This document shows, piece by piece, positions 33,840 to 41,720 of a DNA stretch of 64,000 bases. The stretch is from Bosea vaviloviae (GTDB lineage Bacteria; Pseudomonadota; Alphaproteobacteria; Rhizobiales; Beijerinckiaceae), in contig NZ_CP017147.1 in assembly GCF_001741865.1 (NCBI RefSeq), positions 4,889,001-4,953,000 of the forward strand. Reading direction: 5' to 3'. Under the pieces are notes generated by a model, which did no database searches, was not told where the DNA came from, and saw only the letters and a program-made list of their open reading frames with translations. The stretch's first letter is position 1. Each line of letters begins with the position of its first letter. The position numbers and the translations under genes are program-made.

Positions 33840-35206
33840 GCTTCAGTTCCGCAACCCCCTTCGCCAGCCGGCACCTTGCCGACCTCTTCAGCACGCCCGC
33901 CATGCGCGCGGTCTTCGACGAGCGGCGGACGCTGCAGGCGATGCTCGACGTCGAGGTGGCGCTGGCGCGGGTCCAGGCGCGTGCAGGCCTGATTCCGGCC
34001 GAGGCGGCCGACGCCATCGCAAAGGCGGCCGATGCCGGTGCACTCGATCTTGACGAATTGGCCGCAGGCACGCTTCGGGCGGGCCTGCCCATCGTCAATC
34101 TGGTCGAACAATTCATCCGGCTCACGGGACCGGCCTATGGCGAGTTCGTCCATTGGGGCGCGACCAGCCAGGACATCATGGACACGGCTCTCATCTTGCA
34201 GATCCGCGATGCTCTGGCGCTGGTCGAGCAGGATCTCGACCAGCTCGCGCAGGCCTTGGCCGAACTCGCACGCCGAGAGCGGAACACAGTCATGGTCGGG
34301 CGTACCAAGCTCCAGCACGCGCTGCCGATCACCTTCGGCTTCAAGGCCGCCATCTGGCTTTCCGGTCTGATGCGTCATCGCCAGCGCCTGGGCGAACTCA
34401 AGCCTCGCCTGCTGCAGGTGCAGTTCGCAGGAGCCGTCGGCACCCATGCCGCGCTTGGCGCCGATGGCCCGAGGATCTGCCAGGCCCTGGCTGAAGAACT
34501 GGCGCTGGCCCGGCCGCTGATCGCCTGGCACGCAGTGCGTGACACGCTGGCGGAAGCCATGACCTTCCTCGGCCTGCTGTCGACCAGCCTCAGCAAGATC
34601 GCTGGAGACATCGCGCTGATGGCGCAGACCGAGGTCGGCGAGGCGCTCGAGCCGGGCGGTCCGGGCCAGGGCGCCTCCAGCACGATGCCGCACAAGCGCA
34701 ACCCGATCACCTGTGAAAGGATTTTGAGCAGCGGGCTCGCATTGCGCCGTCTCGTGAGCGCCTTCCTGGATGCCTCCATCCACGACCATGAGCGCGCGAC
34801 CGGTCCGTGGCAGGCCGAATGGCTGCTGCTGCCGGAAGCCTTCCTGCTGATCTCGGGCTCGCTGAAGGCCTGCCTGACCCTCTGCTCCGGTCTCAGGCTC
34901 CAGCCCGACGCCATGCGAGCCAATCTTGACCGGACGCAGGGTCTGATCGCCGCCGAACAGGTGATGATGACGCTGGCGCCGCATATGGGCCGGCACCACG
35001 CTCACGACGTCGTCGGCAATGCCTGTCGCAGCGCAGTCTCCTCGCGCTCCTCACTGGCCGAGGCGCTGGCGCGCGACCCTGCCGTCACGAGCGTCCTGTC
35101 CCCCGAGCAGATTGAAGTCGCCGCCGATCCGGGGCGCTACACCGGCCAGGCTGGCGAAGAAGTCGACCGTGTCCTCCTCGCCTGGTCGCACGCATCTCAC
35201 AGTTGA
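33836..35206 (+). CDS. fumarase/adenylosuccinate lyase superfamily lyase (PcaB-like)
   Basis: A 456-residue enzyme with the superfamily signature GASSTMPHKRNPITCE (about residues 278-293), holding the catalytic serine loop. FVHWGATSQDIMDTALILQI and VGRTKLQHALPITFG are the other conserved regions. The family includes 3-carboxy-cis,cis-muconate cycloisomerase and adenylosuccinate lyase. GST and TctC neighbours favour a catabolic role over purine synthesis. The ATG at 33836 overlaps the GST stop. Confidence 0.85.
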   Translation: MSFSSATPFASRHLADLFSTPAMRAVFDERRTLQAMLDVEVALARVQARAGLIPAEAADAIAKAADAGALDLDELAAGTLRAGLPIVNLVEQFIRLTGPAYGEFVHWGATSQDIMDTALILQIRDALALVEQDLDQLAQALAELARRERNTVMVGRTKLQHALPITFGFKAAIWLSGLMRHRQRLGELKPRLLQVQFAGAVGTHAALGADGPRICQALAEELALARPLIAWHAVRDTLAEAMTFLGLLSTSLSKIAGDIALMAQTEVGEALEPGGPGQGASSTMPHKRNPITCERILSSGLALRRLVSAFLDASIHDHERATGPWQAEWLLLPEAFLLISGSLKACLTLCSGLRLQPDAMRANLDRTQGLIAAEQVMMTLAPHMGRHHAHDVVGNACRSAVSSRSSLAEALARDPAVTSVLSPEQIEVAADPGRYTGQAGEEVDRVLLAWSHASHS

Positions 35207-35250
35207 TTTCGCCGAGCTCTCGCCATCGTTTCAACAGAAAGGCCGCCATC

Positions 35251-36231
35251 ATGAAGCGTGTTTTGACGGGCCTGATACTCGCCGCAGCGCAGGCATTCCT
35301 CGCTTCAGGCAACGCCCAGACCCCTTACCCAAACCGGCCGATCAGCCTGGTGGTGCCCTTCGCGGCCGGCGGCCCGAACGACATCATGAGCCGCATCGTT
35401 TCCGAGCATATGTCTCGCACGCTCGGGCAACCCATCATCATCGAGAATGTGGCCGGCGCGGGCGGCACCACGGGGTCGGCCCGCGTCGCCCAGGCCCAAC
35501 CCGATGGCTACACCCTCGTCAGCGGCCATGTCGGCACCCATGCCGCGGCTCCGGCGCTCTATCCAAACCTCCGTTACGATCCGTTGAAGGATTTCACGCC
35601 CGTGAGCCTCGTGGCGGAAACACCCATCGTGATCGCGGCGAAGCGAGACTTCCCGGCGGGATCTCTCCAGGAGTTCATCGATGTCGCAAGGCAACGCGGC
35701 CCGGCTCTCACGCAGGGCCATGCGGGCGTCGGCTCGATCAGCCACATCAGCTGCCTCCTGCTCACGTCGATCTTGAATCTGAAGCCGGCCGAGGTTCCCT
35801 ATCGCGGCTCCGCCCCCGCCATGACCGATCTCATCGCGGGTCAATACGACTTCACCTGCGCCCTGCTCGTCGACGCCCTGCCGTTCATCAGCGGCGACCG
35901 GCTGCGCTTCCTCGCCGTCTCCGCTCCCGCGCGCGTGCCGCAGCTCCCGGGCACGCCGACGGCCGCCGAGGCTGGTCTCCCGCAATTCGTCGCCTCCAGC
36001 TGGTTCGCCTTCTATCTGCCGCGGGCAGCGCCAACCGCAGTCCGGGATCGACTGGCCGGCGCCGTCGATGCCGCCCTCAACGATCCGGGGGTTCGGGCCA
36101 AGCTGGAAGCAGCGGGGCTGATTCTCCCGACCCCAGATCAGCGCGGCCCGGATCCATTGACGAGACGGATGGTCGAGGAAATCGGCAAATGGACCGGTAT
36201 CGTCAAGAAAGCGAATGTTCAGCTGAATTAG
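35251..36231 (+). CDS. Bug/TctC-family periplasmic solute receptor
   Basis: A 326-residue exported protein with a signal peptide (LTGLILAAAQAFLASGNAQ) and the family start YPNRPISLVVPFAAGGPNDI. GQPIIIENVAGAGGTTGSAR and PYRGSAPAMTDLIAGQYDF follow. It binds small carboxylates, but no TctA/TctB membrane genes accompany it, common for Bug proteins. It is the last gene of the GST-lyase operon and may act as its substrate sensor or uptake receptor. Confidence 0.9.
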   Translation: MKRVLTGLILAAAQAFLASGNAQTPYPNRPISLVVPFAAGGPNDIMSRIVSEHMSRTLGQPIIIENVAGAGGTTGSARVAQAQPDGYTLVSGHVGTHAAAPALYPNLRYDPLKDFTPVSLVAETPIVIAAKRDFPAGSLQEFIDVARQRGPALTQGHAGVGSISHISCLLLTSILNLKPAEVPYRGSAPAMTDLIAGQYDFTCALLVDALPFISGDRLRFLAVSAPARVPQLPGTPTAAEAGLPQFVASSWFAFYLPRAAPTAVRDRLAGAVDAALNDPGVRAKLEAAGLILPTPDQRGPDPLTRRMVEEIGKWTGIVKKANVQLN

Positions 36232-36704
36232 GCTCCTGCGGGAGGCGTCAGACGCGCGTCGCGCGGCCTGAAGATTTCGCGATCGGGATGTCGCAAGCGA
36301 TGACGTATCGGCATTGCATTCGATTGCGCCATGGGTCTCTCCGAGCAACCGGATCCATGACCGAACCGGTAGCCGATTGTCCCGCTCGATCGATGACGGC
36401 GCGATAGCAGCCGCTCGCTCGGGCCATTGCGAAGGCCGGAACGGCGCTTGCCGGCCCCTCCCCACTTTGTGTCGCCGAGATTTCGTCGCACAGCCGGATT
36501 GCTGTCAGCTCCGCGCCTTAGTCGCCCATCGGCCAGCCCGGTCATGAGTTGCCTGAAAGCCGACTTTCCCGATGCCGGCGCAGCGCCATTTGCGGACTCT
36601 GGCTCACCGCCCGAAAGCGGACCTCCGGGTGGGCGTGGCCGACGGTCACAACCGTCGGCCCTTCCCATTCAGAGCTTCGACCGTAGCGGACACTTCTAGG
36701 CAAT
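36232..36704. other. intergenic region with a dispersed repeat
   Basis: No gene with a believable product. It contains the second copy of the 128-bp repeat (36382-36509). At about 36604-36700, a degenerate segment with GCGGAC...GAAAGCGGACC resembles stretches at 41690-41750 and 44235-44275. CCGACGGTCACAACCGTCGG (about 36638-36657) can form a strong hairpin and may end transcription. Confidence 0.5.
36382..36509 (+). repeat. dispersed intergenic repeat, copy 2
   Basis: Closely matches 17048-17175, including CGGAACGGCGCTTGCCGGCC and CGGATTGCTGTCAGC. Unlike copy 1 it is not attached to an M81 gene, though its first bases (CCGCTCGATCGATGA) still resemble the end of that gene and of the fragment at 21397-21560. 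Confidence 0.85.
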
Positions 36705-36989
36705 TTACCAATAGCGGTAATATCCGAAGTCACGGGCGCGCCGCCCATAGGCCCGAGCGTGTGGCGGAGGGCCTCCATAATATCGACCGGACCCATAGCC
36801 CCGGTCCCAGTGCCCCGAGCCCTTCCAACCCTTGTGGCCTTTGAACTTGTGGCCATCCTTCTTGATCTGCTCGACATGGTCTGGCGTTTCGATGGTTGTC
36901 AGACCGACTACCGGAGCGGCCAGCGACATGGACGGTGTCATGGAGCCCAGGCCCGACATGGCCACCGCAACAAGAGCGAACTTTCGCAT
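36705..36989 (-). CDS. small secreted Gly/His/Tyr-rich protein
   Basis: A 94-residue protein with a signal peptide (residues 1 to about 25, ending MSLAAP). A lysine/histidine stretch (KKDGHKFKGHKGWKGSGHWD) is followed by a Gly/Tyr/Arg-rich tail. No known domain. AGGAGATACCC before the ATG at 36989 fixes the start. It is first read with the two small secreted genes upstream on the same strand, though separate promoters are possible. Confidence 0.65.
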   Translation of the reverse strand: MRKFALVAVAMSGLGSMTPSMSLAAPVVGLTTIETPDHVEQIKKDGHKFKGHKGWKGSGHWDRGYGSGRYYGGPPPHARAYGRRARDFGYYRYW

Positions 36990-37084
36990 GGGTATCTCCT
37001 CTGTGACCTGTCGTTGTTCAGGGTTGATCAGGCAGCAGGTGTTGGGACATGAGCCCGAACTCACTCGCTGCACCGAAGGCTGTC

Positions 37085-37357
37085 TCAGTCGCAGATGCGC
37101 ATCCGGCGTTCGACTACCTCGCCGTAGCGATTGACCCGACGCTTTATGACGATGCGGCAATCGTCATCGTCGTCGAAGACGGGGCCTCGGAAGCCACGTC
37201 GTTCACCGGCAAAGCGGTAGCCACGGGGCTCGTGATAGCGCGGACCATCATAACCCGGCCGGTCGATGCCGAATTGGAATTGGACCTGCGCTTCAGCGGG
37301 AGCGCTGAAGGCGGCTGTAGCCGCAACGGCAGCGGCGATAAGGAAAGGCCGTAACAT
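37085..37357 (-). CDS. small secreted basic protein
   Basis: A 90-residue protein with a signal peptide (LIAAAVAATAAFSAPAEAQ). The mature part is rich in Gly, Arg, Tyr and Asp (VFDDDDDCRIVIKRRVNRYG) and ends in MRICD, giving two cysteines that could pair. GGAGACAACGCC precedes the ATG. From memory, similar short 'hypothetical signal peptide proteins' are frequent in Bradyrhizobium and relatives; function unknown. Confidence 0.7.
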   Translation of the reverse strand: MLRPFLIAAAVAATAAFSAPAEAQVQFQFGIDRPGYDGPRYHEPRGYRFAGERRGFRGPVFDDDDDCRIVIKRRVNRYGEVVERRMRICD

Positions 37358-37429
37358 GGCGTTGTCTCCTTCGTTGATCAGGTAGCCGAACGAAAGGAGC
37401 CCAGCCCGTCAGGGATGGGCTCCATTTGA

Positions 37430-37855
37430 TCATTCGATGATCTGAACGATCTTGCGAGTCTTGGGCTCGACCAGGACGGTCTGGTTATTGACCACCGTGT
37501 AGCGATACTCGGTCTTGCCGTAGCGAGCCGGAACCTCGCGATAGGTGACCGTCTCGGGCAACGTCGCACCGACGACGACCTTCTCGCGGTACGTCACCGA
37601 AGGCACCTTCTGTTCCTTCACGTAGGTGCGGAACTCGGTGCGCTGATCCGTCGCGATGCCGCCGACGATCGCGCCAGCAGCGGCACCACCGACGCCGCCG
37701 ACCACGGCCCCAACAGGACCACCGACGATGGCACCACCGACAGCCCCTGTGGCCGCGCCGCTTGCCGCGCCACCAGCCGCACCTGAGTTCGACTGCGAAA
37801 ATGCGGTGGCCGGAACGACGGCGAGAGCGGCGATCAGAACGAGATTCTTGATCAT
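37430..37855 (-). CDS. DUF1236-type secreted protein
   Basis: A 141-residue protein. A signal peptide (LVLIAALAVVPATAFSQ) is followed by a glycine/alanine-rich segment of about 50 residues (a likely glycine-zipper membrane segment) and a folded part, FRTYVKEQKVPSVTYREKVV, with PARYGKTEYRYTVVNNQTVL. The latter matches the DUF1236 pattern. Probably periplasmic or envelope-bound; function unknown. Confidence 0.8.
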   Translation of the reverse strand: MIKNLVLIAALAVVPATAFSQSNSGAAGGAASGAATGAVGGAIVGGPVGAVVGGVGGAAAGAIVGGIATDQRTEFRTYVKEQKVPSVTYREKVVVGATLPETVTYREVPARYGKTEYRYTVVNNQTVLVEPKTRKIVQIIE

Positions 37856-38105
37856 GGTCTTCTCCCTTTCGTGGACATATTGCCCCTCAGTCGCATTCTA
37901 AACTGCTGACCAGAGATCCAGTTCCATGAATAACCATTCATAATGAGTGGGTTAGCGCGAATCTGATCGAGTTTCTCTCACTCTGGTGGTGCGGCTAGAG
38001 CGCACGACGCGCTCCAGCGACTATGTCCAGAGCGTGGGCTGAGTGGCGGAACCTTGGCCTGTCCGCGGCGCCTTCAGGAGACATGCATGAATTTGGGAGG
38101 CCGCG

Positions 38106-38348
38106 GTGATCTCGCATTTGGCAGCGCTGCTTATACCGGGCGCGGTTTTCCTGACCAACCACACAGAGCCCGATGCGAACATTACTTACAGCTGCAAATT
38201 CGACGGCGGCCTGCTCGTCATCGACCATCGTGAGGCCGCCAGCCGAGCCACCGTTCAGATCGACGGGTCGACGCGGCAATACATCTTCGACCAACAGAAA
38301 CTTGTGGCAACCGAGGCCGGGTCTGCCTGCTTACTATTTCCAGGCTGA
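38106..38348 (+). CDS. small hypothetical exported protein
   Basis: An 80-residue frame with a short hydrophobic N-terminus (LAALLIPGAVFLTN). The body, ITYSCKFDGGLLVIDHREAA then CLLFPG, faintly recalls the MliC lysozyme-inhibitor fold (Y-C-x-G start, paired cysteines). GGAGGCCGCGGTG stands before the ATG. The frame is more protein-like than the antisense frame, but the gene call itself is uncertain. Confidence 0.4.
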   Translation: MISHLAALLIPGAVFLTNHTEPDANITYSCKFDGGLLVIDHREAASRATVQIDGSTRQYIFDQQKLVATEAGSACLLFPG

Positions 38349-38574
38349 GTTGAAGCGCTGGAAGCGGCTTAACGACAGCGGCGAAACCGTCGAGACAACG
38401 GTTTGCAAGATGAGCCACCCGGTCAGCGCCTCCGGATCGGCCCGTTCGCATCGCGACTAACACCCAAGCCGCGATCAAATGCGCAACATGACTGCCTGTC
38501 CGACATAGAAGTCGGGCAAGGCGCGATTCAGCGCCTATCGGTCGCCATGCCAACCCTGCCCTAGTGACGTGGAG

Positions 38575-38802
38575 CTAGTCACCCTTCAAAAATGCCTCAA
38601 CGACCGACTCCGCTAGGAGAGCGTCATCGGTGCCCTCGTTGATATGGCGAAGACACAGCTGGGTGAGGCGCTTGTGCGATGCAGCAGCTTCCGCCTCGAA
38701 AAACAATCCTCGGGCGCGAAGAGTTGCAACAGCCGATTTTAATGCCTCGTCGACTCGCGCCAGCTCGGACGGCTCGAAAATGCCATCTGTATGAGTGGTC
38801 AT
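38575..38802 (-). CDS. small hypothetical helical protein
   Basis: A 75-residue, largely helical protein (SELARVDEALKSAVATLRAR). No domain recognised. The ATG at 38802 is favoured over the longer frame reaching 38847. It is isolated between other small genes, and nothing in the context suggests a role. Confidence 0.45.
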   Translation of the reverse strand: MTTHTDGIFEPSELARVDEALKSAVATLRARGLFFEAEAAASHKRLTQLCLRHINEGTDDALLAESVVEAFLKGD

Positions 38803-39029
38803 TGGATACTGTTCCGTTCTCGTCGACTTTTCCAAGCCGCCACACATTCCTGCAGCAGCTCAAGCCGGCACACGGCGACGACTTAACGCGCGCTTCTTGA
38901 ACACCAGTTGAACACACGGAGGGACTGGCGACATACATACCGGGGTGGGGACAGGACGGCCGATCGAAAACAAAGCTCTCGCTACGTGGCCGAGCGGTTA
39001 CCTTGATCTTAACGTATTGACGAGCGCTC

Positions 39030-41432
39030 TCAGCGCTGCCGCCGCCAAATCCCCACCCGTGCGGAGCGCGCCTGGTTTTCCGCAGCCAACAGATTTGCGG
39101 GAGCATCGGGCGTGGCGCGAGCGCCGCCTGCGGCGATGATAATTTCCGATAGATCCTCGCCATCGATCTGGCAGCGCTGCACTTCGGCAGCCTGGCCCGT
39201 CATGCACTCGATCTCGCGGCGGCGCAGGAAACGAGCAAGTTGCCTTGCCGGCGCACCGCCTTCGCTGGCTACGCCTTCCAACCGCAAGGGTTCGCCCGCG
39301 ACCAACAGCGTGCCGGTATCTAGCACCTCCGGCACGCCCCGAATGACCGCGCCTGCTCCGCTCACCGGCGCAGGCTGTGGCCGCGCATCCGACGCGCGCC
39401 CCTCGTCCGCCGTACCCGGGACGGAGGCAATGCTGGGCGCGGTCCGGGTCGTCTGGGCCGTCGCGCCCGGTGCCTTGCCCTTTGCCAAGACCGGAACCGC
39501 CTGGGTCAGAAAATCGCGGAAAATCTCTGCCGGCAAGCCGCCGCCTGTGACCTTATCCATCGGGCTATTGTCGTCATTGCCGAGCCAGACGCCGACAGTC
39601 AGTTCGGGCGTAAATCCGATGAACCAGGCGTCGCGGTAATCCTGCGTCGTCCCGGTCTTACCGCCGACAGGGGCATGCTGGAGCCGAGCGCTTTTGCCCG
39701 TACCCTCGCGCACAACCGCCTCAAGCAGGTCGAGCATCATGGCGCGGCTCTCGCCGAGGCCGCCTGCCGGGCCGGGGGCGGGAGCGACATGGGTGAACAA
39801 CGCCTTCTGGCCTTCGCTCTGGATCGCACGGATCGCGTGGGGCTCGATCGCCTCGTTGCCGGTCGCCAGCACGGCATAGGCGCGGGTCATCTCCAGCAAG
39901 GTCACCTCGGCGGACCCCAGAGCCAGGCTCGGCACGGTCGGGAGTTCCGACTTGACGCCGAGCCGCTTGGCCATTGCGATCACGGCCGGAATGCCGGCTT
40001 CGTTGCCGAGTTGCGCTGCCACTGAGTTGCTCGACTGCGCGAAGGCGGTGCGCAGCGGCATCCGGCCTCTGAAGCGTCCGCTCGCGTTCTGCGGCTCCCA
40101 GTCGCCGATCTGCGTCGGCTCGTCGAGCACGCTGGTCTGCGGCGTATAACCTTTCTGCAAGGCGGCAAGATAGACGAACAGCTTGAACGCCGAGCCGGCC
40201 TGGCGCTTGGCCTGAGTCGCCCGGTTGAACTGGCTCGCCTCATAGTCGCGACCGCCGACCATGGCCTTGATCGCTCCATCGGGCGCCAGTGCAACGAGCG
40301 CGACCTGCGAGACCTTCCTGGCCGCGCCCTCGCTGTCAAAGCGGCGGGCGATCACACCCTCGGCGACCCGCTGCAACTCCAGATCGAGCGTCGTGCGCAG
40401 CGTCAGGTCGCCCGCGGCCACTCCAATCAGGCGGCGCGTGTCGGCTTCGACCACGTCGACGAAGTAATTCGTTCCGGGCGGCGTTTCTGGCGGAATGCGC
40501 AGGCTCACCGGCGCGGCGCGGGCATCGGCGGCCTGCTGCGCCGAGATCGCCCCGCTCGCCAGCATCGCTCGCAGGACGGTGTCGGCCCGCTCCTTGGCTC
40601 CGCCGAGGTTACGCGTCGGCGCAAGCTGCGAAGGCGCGCGCACGAGCCCGGCCAGCATCGCCGATTCGGCAAGGGATAGGTCCTTCGTCGGCTTGTCGAA
40701 ATAGCGCCTCGCCGCCGCATCGACACCATAGGCGCCGGCGCCGAAATAGGCGGTGTTCAGATAGCGCAACAGAATGTCCTGCTTGCCGATTTGCCGCTCC
40801 AGCCAGATCGCTAGCACAGCCTCCTGGATTTTGCGGCGGAGGTTCTGGTCGGGCGACAGGAACATCAGACGCGCCAGCTGCTGCGTGATGGTGCTGCCGC
40901 CTTCGCGCGTGCCGCCGCCTTGCCAATTGCGCCAGGCGGCGCGGACGATGCCGCGCGGATCGATGCCGGCATGCTCGTAGAATCGGCGATCCTCAATCGC
41001 AACGACGGCCGCTTTGAGATGCTCGGGCAGATCCGCGGAGGAGAGCTTTCCGCCCTTGAAGACGCCTCGCGTGGCGAAGTTCCGGCCGTCCTGGGCCTCG
41101 ATCACCAGGGCGCTCGGTGTTGGCGCGATCACGAGGCCGCCGTTTAGCGGCAGGGTTACAACGCTGTAGGCGATCAGCACAACTATGGGCGTGATCAAGA
41201 GCGCGGCCGCGATCGCGACATGGCGTGCGCGAATGCGCCTGAGGGCGCGCAGGAGAACGCTCCCCGTCAGCACGGCGCCCTCGGCGACCCGTCGCCGCAA
41301 GGGCGGGAGGCGCGCGCCCAGCCGCGCCCGCCAAGGCTGCGTGCGCTGAGCGACGTCGGCGCCGATTCGTGAGCAGGCTGACGCGGCTGCCGAAATTTTC
41401 GAGGGAGTGGATGCGAGAAATCGACCGAGCAT
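39030..41432 (-). CDS. bifunctional penicillin-binding protein (class A) with SNase-like C-terminal domain
   Basis: About 800 residues. A membrane helix (IAAALLITPIVVLIAYSVVT) precedes the glycosyltransferase-51 domain (AIEDRRFYEHAGIDPRG with the catalytic Glu, then GGSTITQQLARLMFLS). The transpeptidase domain shows SAFKLF (SxxK), SSNS (SxN) and GGKTGTTQ (KTG). After a Pro/Ala/Thr linker, the last 90 residues (VLDTGTLLVAGEPLRLEGVA to ARSARVGIWRRQR) resemble a staphylococcal-nuclease-like domain lacking the usual acidic catalytic residues. It polymerises and cross-links peptidoglycan. Start uncertain: the frame is open to 41576. Confidence 0.88.
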   Translation of the reverse strand: MLGRFLASTPSKISAAASACSRIGADVAQRTQPWRARLGARLPPLRRRVAEGAVLTGSVLLRALRRIRARHVAIAAALLITPIVVLIAYSVVTLPLNGGLVIAPTPSALVIEAQDGRNFATRGVFKGGKLSSADLPEHLKAAVVAIEDRRFYEHAGIDPRGIVRAAWRNWQGGGTREGGSTITQQLARLMFLSPDQNLRRKIQEAVLAIWLERQIGKQDILLRYLNTAYFGAGAYGVDAAARRYFDKPTKDLSLAESAMLAGLVRAPSQLAPTRNLGGAKERADTVLRAMLASGAISAQQAADARAAPVSLRIPPETPPGTNYFVDVVEADTRRLIGVAAGDLTLRTTLDLELQRVAEGVIARRFDSEGAARKVSQVALVALAPDGAIKAMVGGRDYEASQFNRATQAKRQAGSAFKLFVYLAALQKGYTPQTSVLDEPTQIGDWEPQNASGRFRGRMPLRTAFAQSSNSVAAQLGNEAGIPAVIAMAKRLGVKSELPTVPSLALGSAEVTLLEMTRAYAVLATGNEAIEPHAIRAIQSEGQKALFTHVAPAPGPAGGLGESRAMMLDLLEAVVREGTGKSARLQHAPVGGKTGTTQDYRDAWFIGFTPELTVGVWLGNDDNSPMDKVTGGGLPAEIFRDFLTQAVPVLAKGKAPGATAQTTRTAPSIASVPGTADEGRASDARPQPAPVSGAGAVIRGVPEVLDTGTLLVAGEPLRLEGVASEGGAPARQLARFLRRREIECMTGQAAEVQRCQIDGEDLSEIIIAAGGARATPDAPANLLAAENQARSARVGIWRRQR

Positions 41433-41720
41433 CCGCCAAACCGATTCGGCGGGTCGGGTTTTGCTATGCTCAGCTGGCTTCTCGGCACCGCCGAGGACGA
41501 TCACATCGCGCTGTGGAGCGGCTTCGCTAATTATCCCGCCTCGAAGCTCGTCCCCGGTCACATCGGTCCCACCCATTTTTCTGCCAGGATTAACGTCAGG
41601 CGCCTCGACAGGTTCCCGGACGAGGAAGGCATCCTGACACAGCCCTGCTCCTCAGGGCGGATTTCCGTTCTTGCCTCGATGACCTGGGCTACCGCTAAGC
41701 GGACGTTGAAAGCGTCAGCA
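41433..41720. other. intergenic region between the PBP gene and the broken ATPase
   Basis: Open frames exist on both strands (the PBP frame up to 41576 and the ATPase frame from 41466), but neither encodes a recognisable product here. At 41690-41750, GCGGACGTTG ... GGGCCAGGAGCCGACGTT resembles noncoding repeat sequence known from alphaproteobacteria (recalled). Related degenerate stretches lie at 44235 and 36604. Confidence 0.4.

Noticed and set aside
38981..39010. GTGGCCGAGCGGTTA, resembling the D-arm of a Ser/Leu tRNA
   Set aside because: No acceptor stem, anticodon loop or TTC-arm can be built around it; chance similarity.
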